This document shows positions 48,851 to 60,417 of a DNA stretch of 64,000 nucleotides, piece by piece (position 1 is the stretch's first letter; each line of letters begins with the position of its first letter). The position numbers and the translations under genes were made by a program. Source of the DNA: Asterella californica (taxonomy: Eukaryota; Streptophyta; Marchantiopsida; Marchantiales; Aytoniaceae); NCBI GenBank assembly GCA_036924285.1, contig JAYKYS010000002.1:40501501-40565500 (forward strand), written 5' to 3'. The notes below the pieces were generated by a model. It did no database searches and had not been told where the DNA came from. It saw only the letters and a program-made list of their open reading frames with translations.

Positions 48851-49957
48851 GTCAACTTATTATTACAAACAACTCTTAAGATTATATTCCTGCTAAAGAA
48901 AATGTAACCTTAAGTAACAACGCTTCTTCAGTTATACAAACAAGTTATTATTCTTAAAAATTTCAAACATTCGTGAATCCTATAATTTGTGGGCACCACA
49001 ATAGAGTTTTCGGATGTAAGTCTCTGCCAAACCACAATCAATCAAGATTTCCATAAGAAAATGACATCATGTTATGACTAAAAGACGTCATGCTACTATC
49101 TCCGATCTTTCCCATCACAACAAAACAACAGATGCAGGAGTCAGCGATCGAGCTTCGCGTTTCAAGTTCTTCCAAGAGACAGCTCAGCAGTAACCTCATT
49201 CAGTACGTGACGGAAACCAAGATTCCCTGGCTGTAGCAACGTCAGATAATATTTCCAGCATGCCGGCCGAGAATGGTTTTCTCACACTGTCAGTGGTCTG
49301 GTCAAGTGGCGCATGGGTCAGGTCAATCAATTATCCGGTGCAACAACCTACGAGAATACTGAAGGGACAGCAGTACATGATGCACGAGCTCCAGCGAGCC
49401 AGAAAAAGAAGAGACATGTTTGAAAGCAGCACCGGTTGTTCGCGTTAATGCTCTCGAGCTCCTCTGGTTTATTCAGCAGTTGGTCGATCGATCTAATCTA
49501 CACACCAATGTGCAACGTTAAGTGGTTTTATTTGACTGGTACTCTGATTTAATTGTAAAACCGCTCACACATGTTAGCCTTGTGACGGAATGCTGCATGT
49601 GCAAGAACTTAAGCCAGCAAGTGAAGGGACGGTGTCTGCTCCATACAGAAAGGACGATGGATCGATCAGAAGGCTCACCATCACGGTGCGAGGAAAGATG
49701 AATAAAAGAATAAACGTGACCATAACTCCACATGTTCTTTGCTTTTCCGGACTCTGTAGATTAATCAATAGAGACTATCAGATATAAGCTACGTACCTTT
49801 TCAGTAAGCGAGAGTCGTTCCCTTCCATGCACTCAGATTCGTTTGAACTCGCTCGTAGAGGCGTTCATTTGAGCAAGATCGATCGTTTGGTGTCGTGATA
49901 GAACAGAAGAGGTTCCTTCTCTTACCGATTGACTAGAAGGTGTACTCTGAGGATGCG
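48851..49957. other. Spacer
   Basis: Two short plus-strand frames (49260-49448 and 49590-49787) lie in mixed-composition DNA and have no recognisable domain. No supported gene. Confidence 0.4.
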
Positions 49958-50312
49958 TCAAGGACTGGCTAGGACTTTGACACTATCAGCTATCTTGGGA
50001 GAAGGACGATCAATTGTCTTCGTCTTGAGGCAGAACGTGATGTCATTCTTGATGTCATTTAGCGCTATCCTAAACTCATAACCATGCCAACTCTCTGCTG
50101 CTATAGACTGAAACATCGAAGACATGCAGGGGAGATGCCAGGCCAACTACAGTGGCCTCAACGTTGTGCATGACGTTGGCAACCATCCCTTGCTCTTCAT
50201 CATCGACGTCGGCGACTACTTTCAAGACTAGATGAAGACCGACCACCCATGTCTTACTTCCGTAAATGAAAACAAGCATGCAACGAGCTGCAAGAAAAGG
50301 CCTGAGAATCAC
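49958..50312 (-). pseudogene. Helical protein fragment, frameshifted
   Basis: The minus-strand frame from 50312 reads VVGLHLVLKVVADVDDEE and QGMVANVMHNVEATVVGLA. A second frame (50146-49958) continues with ALNDIKNDITFCLKTKTID. Together they look like an all-helical domain broken by a frameshift near 50080-50146. The pattern reminds me of N-terminal helical bundles of plant immune proteins, but this is a weak impression and no diagnostic motif is present. Confidence 0.25.
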
Positions 50313-50442
50313 CTATCAGTCAAACTTTAGGTGTGAAACACCGAAATTTGAGGAAGCTCAGCTCTCTTACTCGTACCACTTGTCCAAATGGTGGGCACTC
50401 GAAAAAACGATACAGTATGTAGCTCTACTTGAGATTGCCGAA

Positions 50443-50634
50443 GATTGACTTGCCTTCGCTACGATCGACTCGAAGTAGATTCGACTTGAGATCACGTCCG
50501 TACCTGCACTCTGCTCGTTCTTCTCTCCTTCAGCTAAGCCTACGATTGGCTTCACTTCTCAACGATCGATTCGAAGTAGACTCGACTTCAGATCATGTCC
50601 CTGTGTCCCCGACGTCTGCCTGCACTCTGCTCGA
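50443..50634 (+). repeat. ~101-bp direct repeat
   Basis: Units begin at 50443 (GATTGACTTGCCTTCGCT) and 50544 (GATTGGCTTCACTTCTCA). They share ACGATCGA(C/T)TCGAAGTAGA and CCTGCACTCTGCTCG. The second unit has ~15 extra bases before the last box. It sits directly left of the 46-bp minisatellite. Confidence 0.8.
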
Positions 50635-50701
50635 TGTTGTCTTCGAAGCAAGTTGCTCGCTCTTGTGTTGTCCTATCTTGTGTCGCTCCGTGGCAGGTTA
50701 A

Positions 50702-50950
50702 CTCCGAAGCTGGTTAACGAACGACTGAGTCATAGCATAGAACTTCACTCCAAAGCAAGCCAAAAAACGATTGACCCATAGCAGATAGCTTAACTCCGAA
50801 GAAAGTTTAAAAACGACTTAACCATACCAGATAGCTTCACTCCGAAGCAGGTTAAGAAACAACTGATTCATAGCAGATAGTTTACTTCTGAAGCAGGTTA
50901 AAAATCGACTGAACCATACTAGACAGCTACAATCCGAAGCAAGTCGTGAC
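50702..50950 (+). repeat. 46-bp minisatellite
   Basis: CTCCGAAG-type boxes fall at 50702, 50748, 50794, 50840, 50886 and 50932, exactly 46 bp apart each time. Each is followed by a GG/GCTTAA-like stretch, ACGACT or AACTGA, then CATAGCAGATAG. Six units with substitutions but no length change. The constant period despite base divergence is notable. Confidence 0.92.
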
Positions 50951-51379
50951 TTCACAAAGATAGGTTGACCATCAGAAATCACACAAAACAGATACAAGCA
51001 GCAGGAAACATCCATTTGGAATGTTTGACGCTTGGGAATCTCAAACTTCAATATTATGGTACACTTGAGCATAAGGAATAGTTGTATAAGGGAACATCTA
51101 CTTACCGGTCCTAAAACTTCATTATTCCAAGCTAATGTTCAAACTTTTATTCATACGAACATGCAACTCCTGAGAAGAGTATGTAGTCAGTAGCTAAGAT
51201 AAGATAACTGCAAAAAGCAGTTTTTGTCCGTAAATGATACAGCTCTCGCGTCCAACGTTTCTTCGATGCTCATCACGCCACTGTAGTTGTTGCAAGACGA
51301 TTCTTTGCTGGAAAAGACCACCCGTCAACTCTTGAAGTCCTGATGGTTTGTTGACTGCAAGGAGTTCCTCAACCTCTCC

Positions 51380-54300
51380 AAGCTTTTTAGTCAAGCCTCC
51401 ATAGTATCAGAGTTTTCACTGTTTGAGCCAGAGCTCCCATCAGAATTGGAAAATAACAACTCATATAACTGCTGTTGGAGCGTCCGATTCATATCAGGTC
51501 CCACAATATCTGCTTGAGTAACGCATGGCTCTTCCATCACTTGCGCTTGAGTCTCATGCTCGGCTGCAGGACCACCAACACAAGAATCTTCAAGAGGATC
51601 GGAAGGGTTCATTGTGTGTTGAGGTTGTGGAAGAGAGATGTCAGGTCGAGATGGACATCACCGATGATTGTGTCCAAGTTCTCGACAAAGAGAACAACGA
51701 GCTTTAGTAGGGACAGGATGTCTGTTCCTTACTGATGTATCTCCTTGTCTTCTGTTTCGTAATGGTCGTCTAGAAGGTGGCACTTCCGAAGTCTCCTCTC
51801 GTGGCAGAGCTTCATAATGCTCGTTTCTATCTGCAGGAAACTCAACTATGATTGCAGCAGTAGAAGAAGAAAGACCGTCCGTAGAGAGTACTGGTTGAGC
51901 GGGAGCTCGATCAGTACTACCACCATTCTGTATGCGGACGACACGATGTCATCCTCGTCTAACTGCCACATGTGGTGCTCCACTTCCAAACATTGGCTCC
52001 GAATCTTGTACAGTAAAAGGTGGAATAGAATGTTGTCCATAAATGTCAAACAACGAGCCCGAGTACCAAATAGGATCAAAGAAATTGCTAGAGATGGTGC
52101 TGGTGTCATGATCCTAACATATTGCATGCATGCAAGGCCATGTCATCTCTTGATACTCTAAACAGCTGCACTGGTCTCTGGTTGATCTTCACCCCGCTTG
52201 ACTACAAAATTCCGACCATCCAAAGCTCGAATGCTGGCATGCGTTCTTGACGATATCGAGCATACCAATTGTCCCGACGCCAACTCATTCTCTTCCAAAC
52301 ATGCTCTAGCAAAGGGCATAAAAGGACCTGTATGATTATCAATAGCAGACCTTTTGCTTGAAAACTACTTCATTATATAGAACCAGAGCTCAAGCAATAT
52401 TCGAAACGGGGCATGCAACCGAATGGCTTTCAATGCAGCATTCATCGATTCTGCCAAATTTGAAATGATCTTCCCATATCTCAAGAGAGGGAACCAAGCT
52501 CGGCTATAGCGCTCAGGTCGGATGGATTTCAGATTTGTTGTCAAAGCCTTACCTCTTTCTCCTTCACCTTCTATTGTCTTCATGATGTGCTCAAACCTGC
52601 ACATGTTACTTCTGTCAGAATATTACTTCGACCAGTAACATCATGACTGTAGAACCTTCAAAGTAAACTTCCCAACTATTATACATACCTCCGAGTAAAC
52701 GAGTTAACTTTCGAACGAGAACTAGCAAGACCTCCCGGTTCGGAAAAATTGAAACTTGCGCACTGTTACAAAAATTAAAACTTGCAACTATGTCGAGGAC
52801 ATTCTTGCGAAGTTGCGAGATTCCTCCTCTTCTGACCTTTGCATAAGAGGGATAGGACAAATTATAAGAACGTCCGGAAATCCCTCAACCTTGTACGGGT
52901 TGTACAACTAGAAGTTGACTATGCAAAGGCATAGCAACAATCAGAGCTCGGCAGTGAGATGGTCTACTTTACAATAATAGGTGTAATCCTGCTTACTCCT
53001 GGTGGACTACGATATCATCCTTATGACTGAAGTTTTGTGTATTGTCATCTTCGATGCCGCCTTACATGACAATGGTCCACTACAAGCTTGATACGGGATA
53101 CATATGGAACTGACGGTGAGTGGAGCTTCATGAATGAGAGTTTAGAACAATGAGAATGAGAACAACATGAAGCCCGTCGCAGATAGGTCTATAACATACG
53201 AAATGCCAGTATTGTTAACGGAACACTGATATGTGATCATGCACTGATAAGTCTGTAAAACTTATCACTCTTTCACGTATTCCTTTGTAACAATAGGCAC
53301 GATTGTCCATCAAACGGACAAGGTTGAACAGCTCACAACTTACTATTAATCCATACTTCCATATTCCGTTGCGTCATCAAATTTATCTACTTTCTACTCT
53401 ACAACTTCTCTCAACTCTCTACTGAACCATACTACTTAACTCTGTTCGATAATAGGATGGAAGCCAAAAATCTCTTCCATGAGAAAAATCCAGACATGGA
53501 GGTAAAGGAACCAAAGAAGACATCATAAATTTACATACGATGGAGTGAAACTCAGACGTCGGCCGGGAAGCTTGTACATACCTCTTATAGGAGTTACTGA
53601 AACTAAATTCTTCCTCAAAACAAAGACAATTTTTCAATATTTCTTGCATATAGTAATGCCATGAATGGTCGTTCTGTCTCTCGTCCAAACACGCACGAAT
53701 GTTCATCCGGATGTGCTGTGCACAGTGACCATGCACGACCCCCGGTACTTTTTAATCCTTTTTTACTATCAGATCTTAACACTGTGTCTGGTGACATGAT
53801 GCCATATACTGATTGCTTTAACAATCGAAGAAACCATGTCCACGTAGCGGTCGACTTCTCAGGTGCATATGCAAGAATAATGGCCTCGTTGTTTTTGTCT
53901 AAAATGGATGCCATAAATATTTGACATGGATACTTACGATTCTTCAAATGACATGCATCGATAGCTATAACTTTTTGGATGAATGTCAACACCTCTTGTA
54001 GCATATGGACGTATGAATGCATGTCTAAACACTTGCTTATTAGATTCTCAGTTCCCTCAATCTACTACAGCTTGTTCGTCGGTAGATTCTATACGTCTAC
54101 ACAACCCGGGTGTGTAATGAAATGATGACGCTTGGCTGCTTAGTGACAATAACGAGATAATTCTCTCACATTTGAGCATAAGATGACTTCCGACCAAACG
54201 TATGTCTAAATTCCTCAACCAAATGACATACATGCTCGTTCTGGTTAACAACTATTCGATTTCCAAGGACTGTACTTAACCATCGAGCATTCTTAATAGG

Positions 54301-54962
54301 ACCGCGTCAAGCATGCACAGTCACGAGACAGGTATGAGTGACTATACATATCGTGATTTTTATTGTTCCAGAAAGTCTACTCCTCCGTGCATGAATTCAG
54401 AAAGGACTAGCTTCTACCGTCACGTTGCTGCTATGATAACAATGTAATCCACTACTCAAATATCAAGCACGTTTATCACAAGCACCATTCATGCTAACTC
54501 GACGATTTGTTGCAATGCCGACTCCAGAAGGTTCACCTTCCTCTGTACTGGATGCACTTGATGGATCAACTTCTCTTCGTCTTCTTTGACGTTGCGTGAA
54601 CTCTTCAAATGATCGACTATTTTACTCAGTGGAACTTCCCAATGGATTTCGAGACTCATTTCGATTCTCTGGTGACTTTGGAATTCGCATGGCTGCTCCG
54701 TATTTGCAAACTCGTACTTTGTAGTCTGTATTCGATTTGATTTTCTGACATGCTCGATCCAAGACAACGCACAAAGATGACACAAGTAGTCGAACTCTAC
54801 GGAGGAGGCAAAACTTTCGTCCAACTTAATTCGCACCGTGACTTTCCTCACATCTTCTCATGAATGACCTCTCATATCGTATATATATCGACCTTTGCGC
54901 TGAATGTATGTCTCCATGCATCAAAAATATTTTCACTTTCCGTAGCGTGCCAACACGCCCTT
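51380..54962 (-). pseudogene. MULE (Mutator-like) transposase, dead
   Basis: Minus-strand fragments follow the MULE order. Near 53960: VIAIDACHLKNRKYPCQIF, with the first catalytic Asp, then ASILDKNNEAIILAYAPEKS and TWTWFLRLL. Near 53690: HCAQHIRMNI, the conserved HxxxN region. Near 52490: RAWFPLLRYGKIISNLAESM, the typical block after the catalytic core. At about 51690-51650 a zinc knuckle starts CSLCRELGHNHR, followed by a TGA before the last Cys. A non-matching stretch at about 52870-53410 interrupts it. Frames change repeatedly, so it is dead. No terminal inverted repeats were recognised. Gypsy copy 2 begins where its N-terminus should continue. Confidence 0.8.
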
Positions 54963-55465
54963 CACGTTGTTGTGTTGTACGTGGACCTGTACGGTGAAAA
55001 TTAGTTGCAAAGAGATTTTTTCTCTGTTGTGTAAAAGAAGCTGCCCTGTAGCTTATCAAGCTGGGCAGGAGCTAAGCTGGGGCGATGCTTGACAAGCTGC
55101 CCCTTAGCTTGAATTGAAATATCACCCTAAAGGGGTCGAAAAGTTCCAGAATGCAGAGCTCGTCGAGGAGAGCGACTCCATGCTTCCAATTTCGTCATAA
55201 AGTGTTCTAGGTAATAGTTACTATAGGTTTTAGACTGTGAAAGATGCAAAAGAGAGAAATCTGTCGATTCCAGTTCGTGATTCAGACTTATGATCTGAAA
55301 GCTTGAGTGTGTAGGTGTTCACGAGTACTATAATTTTGACTCTTTATTCGCTAAAAATGGAGTTGTACAAAGAAGTTAGTGTAGGAAAAACTAGAAAAGA
55401 CTTTATAGAAAATTTTCTTCAAGAATAGGGATATGTACAGACTTTCTAACCTTTTAGAACGGAAA

Positions 55466-55538
55466 CAAAGGCCATCTCAGTGATAAGGCGCCTGCCTAGG
55501 CAGAAAGTGGTCTCCGGATCAATTCTCCTTGGTCTCTG
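55466..55538 (+). other. tRNA-like sequence in the LTR
   Basis: 73 nt with an A-box-like CTCAGTGATAAGGCG and a B-box-like GGATCAATTCTCC. Its counterpart in the 3' LTR has an 8-bp terminal stem (CAGAGGCC with GGCCTCTG). The T-arm and anticodon stems pair poorly, so it is not a functional tRNA. A tRNA-derived SINE piece is the likely origin. Confidence 0.55.
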
Positions 55539-55834
55539 GTTCCTATTCCGGCATGTTGACCTCCTGGAAGGGAGTCTATGTTGGATATGCAGCCACGTCT
55601 TGCATATCTAGGGACGAGAGACCAGTATCTCCCTTAATCGTGACTTCTTGACCTAAGCCTTCACATGCCACCGTGAATATACCATGAGAGATATCTGATG
55701 TGCATATGGGAGGGCTGTAAGTCCTGTTGGGACTTCGTCTACATTGGATGGCTTGTGGTATATTCAAGGTGGCATCAAGATGGCATCAAGAGCACGCGAA
55801 ACTTTTGTTAATACAGCTAAGTAATCAAGGAGTC

Positions 55835-55950
55835 GGCTTAGTAAAGGAAGTTGTAAAATCTTTATTAATGAAGATGTCTGGCTTAGCAAAGAAAGTTGTG
55901 AAACCTTTATTAAAAAAGGGGGTCAGCTTAGCAAATAAGGATGTGTACAC
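55835..55950 (+). repeat. 45-bp tandem repeat within the LTR
   Basis: GGCTTA/AGCTTA boxes at 55835, 55880 and 55925 are spaced exactly 45 bp. The same three are at 63500, 63545 and 63590 in the other LTR. The period is a multiple of three, and the frame across it is open in both LTRs (see findings). Confidence 0.85.
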
Positions 55951-56368
55951 ATAACGACAGTAGTGGGTCATCTTAGCTAAGGGGCTACTTCTGATAAGTA
56001 GTTGTGCTTATAAGGACAGTAGGAGGCAGCTTAGCTGGGGGTTTATCTTTTAGGTTAATTAACATGTGGTGGATTTGGACAGGGACTTTTACAGAGAACT
56101 GATAGAGAAGAAAAGAGACGCGCGCAGGAGAGAGAAGGGAGATTTTTTATGATTGAAGATTTTGATGATGGAATCGACACTGAAATAAAGATTATTGAGC
56201 CTTGAAAGACCTATGTGTGTGTATCTGGGTGTTTGATTTATATTTGGTGAACGCAAGAGGTAAAATTAGGAGTTCTCATCGTCTGCAGCAATCTGTTTTT
56301 CTTTTGATTCTCCTGATCGATCACAGTCAAGAGGTCCGCTCTCCCCAAAGAAGACTCTTGCCACGACA

Positions 56369-56392
56369 TCTGGTGCTTATACTGAGAGCTAT
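56369..56392 (+). other. Primer-binding site of gypsy copy 2
   Basis: TCTGGTGCTTATACTGAGAG directly follows the LTR and matches the equivalent site of copy 1 except at two or three bases. The priming tRNA is not identified. Confidence 0.65.
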
Positions 56393-56434
56393 TGGGGTGA
56401 TTGATTAGGAGAGTTGATTAGATTGAGAGAGAAA

Positions 56435-58367
56435 ATGGATCACAGTGCTGCCGTACATGGTGTGGTTGCTGCTCAAGGTGCTCCTCTTCAAGGGAGTCTT
56501 GGTCAAGATGGAATTGGCTCTCAAGAAGGACCTACGGTGGTTCCAACAGCAACAGCACAGTCTGCTACAGACACATCTCAGATCCTTCAAGCGTTGGCTG
56601 CCCTGATTCAGCAGCAACTTGCAATTAGTGGAGCTGAGCAGAAATCCACAAAGACATTACAAGCAATTGTTGATCGATGTGAGCAATTTGATGAAAGAGA
56701 TGTTACTAGGTACCTGACAGGACTATGTGGGTGAGATGGAGCTGATCAGGACACCTGAAGTTGAGGTGATTTTGAGCTTTGAGTTGACTGTTGTCCTTGA
56801 GCTGAGAGAGAAGGTGAGAAATTTACACAGAAGACATCTAGGTGGGTGGACTCTGTTCGAACGTGCACTGAGAGAAGAATTTTTGGAAGAAGATTCTGAA
56901 AGAGTCACCAGAAGAACCCTCATGGACTGGATAGAGCGTCAGCTTGGACCTTCCATGAGATTGAATGAAATAATTCGTGAATCTGAGAAGAGGTACTTTC
57001 AACTTTCTGGTTTAGAGAGGTTTACGCTGGATGTTAGGAAGACGGAGTTATTCTTAGGTGCTCTGGATGAGTTTACAGCAGACAGACTTTGTTTCATGTT
57101 AGCTGATCGTGGAGCTGAGGGGAGAGTTACATCAGATTGGAGAAGAGTGGATGAAGCTGTATCTACTCTTGCTAGACAACGCCGTGGTAGGATGGCACTG
57201 CAACTAGAGACCTTGCCAGAACAGAGAGTAGCTCCTCAGGTTCCAGTAGTTCTTCTTCTAATATCCCAGGCACCTATAGTGATCTCTCAAGCACATGTTG
57301 TGGTTCCTCAAGCGTCTGTAGTGTCTATCCCAGCACAGAGAGGACTTAGACTGCAGCAGCGACCTGTTGAGAACCGAAATCAGAACAACTTGATTGAAGA
57401 GCTCACTCAACAGTTGAGGGATTTGAGAGTTGAGATGGCTGATTTGAGGAGATCAACGATCAGTCGCACCGGATGCTCGACCTGTAGGAGGAACCTTTAC
57501 CAGGAGATGTATTTGATGCGATAGCCCAGATCATCTCAGAGGAGACTGTCAAGACTTGGCGGTTGTCTTGCAAGTGGGCCTAGTCAATTATGAGAATAAC
57601 AGGTTGTATCTAACCGTCACTGGGTAATCTTTGAACACATATTTTGGAAGAGGAGGAATGAGGAGTTCGCTTCGCTTCCAGCACTTACTGGTGCGAATAA
57701 TACAGCAATGATGGTGGGTTCTGCGGAAGCTGATGTGTATACTGGAAAAGTTGAGGTGCGCTCTAATCCAACTATGGTTGAGCAGGCTGCTGAGGTTCCG
57801 GTTGAAATGATGAAGAGAGGTGCTGAAAGCATTAGGAGGGCTACTGGATGGAGAGACCCAGTTGATGTAACTTCTATTCGAGCATTTTTAGAAGCGAGTA
57901 GTGAACAAGATGTCAGAATGGAAGACAAAAGAAGACGGGATGCTTCTGATTTAGATGCAGGAGTACCAGATGACAGTGACCGTCAGAGAGTTACGAGGAG
58001 GAGAGCAGCGGAACCATCATCATCTATACCAACTGGTAGGTCTCCTGCTGCAGAGGATATACCTTCTACCTCTACAGCTCCACCACATGTAGTAGATCCT
58101 ATGAAAGGTGTACAAGATTTACCACATGAGGCTGCTGCTACAGATAGAGTACGGGAGAAGAGGTTTACAGCACAGGAAAAAGAAAAAGCTTCAGCTTACA
58201 AGTTAGCAGCGGACATCGAAACAACAACAGACCTGCGTGTTGTTCTAGAGCAACGCATTTTGGATGCTAGGGTTGAGTTTACTCTTCGTGAGGTACTTGG
58301 TATCACAAAGAGAGAGTTTCATGAGTTGATAATAGACATCATGAAGAGAAAGAGGCAGGTGTTGTGA
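56435..58367 (+). pseudogene. Gypsy copy 2 gag (dead)
   Basis: Starts at the ATG at 56435. A frameshift near 56725 separates the N-terminal part from the capsid-like part (LREEFLEEDSERVTRRTL near 56870). A second shift near 57470 leads to a zinc knuckle in which the codon after CI is TGA (57514) where copy 1 has TGG. The linker at 57708-58367 contains MMKRGAESIRRATGWRDP and ends in REVLGITKREFHELIIDIMK and then a stop. Copy 1 shows the same blocks in the same order at roughly three-quarters identity by eye. The element cannot make intact Gag. Confidence 0.85.
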
Positions 58368-58539
58368 ACAAGTAAGTAATCAGATGGTTGAAGCAATAGA
58401 TGTTATTGGTGTTGATGGGTTCAGTGATGATAAGTATGAAGCATGAGTTGCTGGTCCGACTGTTATTGAGAATGAAGATGAAGAGTTTGAGGAGGATAAG
58501 TCAAGTGCAGACTGCGATTTCAAAGAGAAGCACTGGGCA

Positions 58540-60417
58540 CGAGCGACAACAGAGAAGCAGGTTCGACTTGGAGGACTTTCTGAATCAGTATCTGCGCTTG
58601 TGGATCACGGGTCAGAAATCAACATCATTTTCAAGGAGGTGTATGAGAAAAGACAGTGGCCAATCGAAAGAAATCATGGTTGGGTACTTCGTGCAGCAAA
58701 CAATCAAAAGGGTGAGTTCTACGGAGCATGTCTCAATATGCGTGTAAGGATTGGAGATGTAGAGGTTGATCAGCATTTCTTTGTACAGTCGTCTACGTCT
58801 TATCCTGTCATACTGGGTCAACCATACATCACTGCTGTTGGAATGGAGACAAAGATGATGAACGATGGGTCTCATTATGCCAGAGTTCGGAGTCCTGATG
58901 ACAAGTACTCAGTACAGTTTTTGATTGCTCCTTCAAGACATGAGCGGAATCGAGATTCTCAGACGAAGAGATTAAGGATTTCACAGTCCACTCTTGTACA
59001 GCGAGAAGACAAGGGTGTAGAACCAACTGTTGAGATCCCGTCAGAGTTGATATACAAGGTAGAAAGATCAAAAGCGAAACATGTACAGGAGCTCGTGGAG
59101 ATGTGTAGTGTACAGAGTTGGCAGTCTGGATTGCTGATGTTTGAGACAGATGGATGTAGTCAGTTTACAAGAGTTGAAGACATGAGAGAAAATACAAAAA
59201 GATGGATGGTGAAACAGATATCAAAGCTGTGGCGTGTAGGCGTTCTATCTGAAGATGAAGTGGTTTCTGGTTTGTTTGAAGAGTTTATGTCTGTACAGTC
59301 AGTTGCTGGTTGGTTAAACAGTGTGAGCAAATTGATGAAAAGGAAAGATAGTATGATGGTGATCCCTATTTACTCTCGACGTATATATGAGGAGGTTGCT
59401 ACGTACGTGCAGTTCTTTCTTCATCCGATGCAGAATAGTGTGAGAAGAGAAGCAGTTTGTTGGTGTGCACTCCCTCAGGAAGCAGACGTCCATGCGAAGT
59501 ATAAATCTGTATTGAAAAAGGTGAGACCTATAGCAGCTCAACTACCTGCTAACTCCCAGCAACAAGTACAATTAGTGGGGACTGAGTCTATATTGCGTGA
59601 TCATAGACGAGTAAGGCATCAGTTTACTGAGGAGACGTTGAAGGAGCTCCAGATAGAAGGGTGTGATTTCTTGACTGAGGTTGAGAAGACAGTGTTTGAG
59701 CAGATGATAAAGAATCATGGTAAAGCATTTTCCTTTTCAGCAGAGGAGATAGGTTTTGTGAACCCAAAGGTTATAGCGCCTATGGTTATATTCACAATCC
59801 CTCATGTGTCTTGGGACCTGAAACCGATTCCGGTTTCTTGTGTCTTGTTGCCTAAACTCATCGAGTTGTTGAAAGAGAAAGTACAGATGGGGATACTTGA
59901 GCCGTCTATGGGACCATATTCTAGCAGGTGGTTCACGGTACCCAAGAAGTCAGGAGCTTTGCGTTTTATTCAAGATCTACAACATGCGAATAATGTAATC
60001 ATTCGTAAAGTTGGGACGAGTCTTGTGATTGAGGAGGTAGCAGAGGTATTTGCAAGGAGAGCTATCTATTCGATTGAAGATTTATATTCTGATTATGATC
60101 GGTTCCAGCTGGTTGTAGAGAGTAGAGATCTAACTACTATGCGTACGCCTTTGAGATTGATGCGGATGTGTACTCTTCCACAAAGAGCGACAAACTCGAT
60201 GGCTCATATGCGGAATGCGATGCATAAGGTACTATCGGAATTTGTGTCTGATGTTATCATTCCATTTCTAGATGATATTCTTATAAAAGGTTGTGCGGTT
60301 GAAGACAAGGATGAAGCTGTACTTGCGAATGGATGTAAGAGGTTTGTTGCATATCATATCAAGGATGTAGAACGTATCTTGACTCGCCTGGAGGAGGTAC
60401 ATCTCACCCTATCATGA
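58540..60417 (+). pseudogene. Gypsy copy 2 protease and reverse transcriptase
   Basis: The longest intact stretch in the window: about 605 codons open from 58600 to 60417. The protease starts VDHGSEINII (Asp codon 58603) with the same D-H-G as copy 1, then SYPVILGQPYITAVGMET. RT blocks follow: KPIPVSCVLLPKLIELLKEK, SSRWFTVPKKSGALRFIQDL, YSIEDLYSDYDRFQL, and the catalytic box FLDD at 60265-60276. Known gypsy RTs more often have YxDD, so F at the first position is a family feature here. The frame ends TCA TGA where copy 1 reads on as SCTK. Polyprotein start and processing are unknown because the upstream frame is broken. Confidence 0.88.

Larger units (their letters stand above)
54968..56368 (+). 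repeat. 5' LTR of gypsy copy 2
   Basis: It starts TGTTGTGTTGTACGTGGAC and ends TTGCCACGACA (1401 bp), with the flank CACGT before it and the primer-binding site after it. It carries an AATAAA at 56184, a 45-bp tandem repeat at 55835-55950, and a 321-bp internal segment (55218-55538) that is inverted relative to the 3' LTR. Base differences from the 3' LTR are spread throughout, so the insertion is not recent. Confidence 0.9.
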
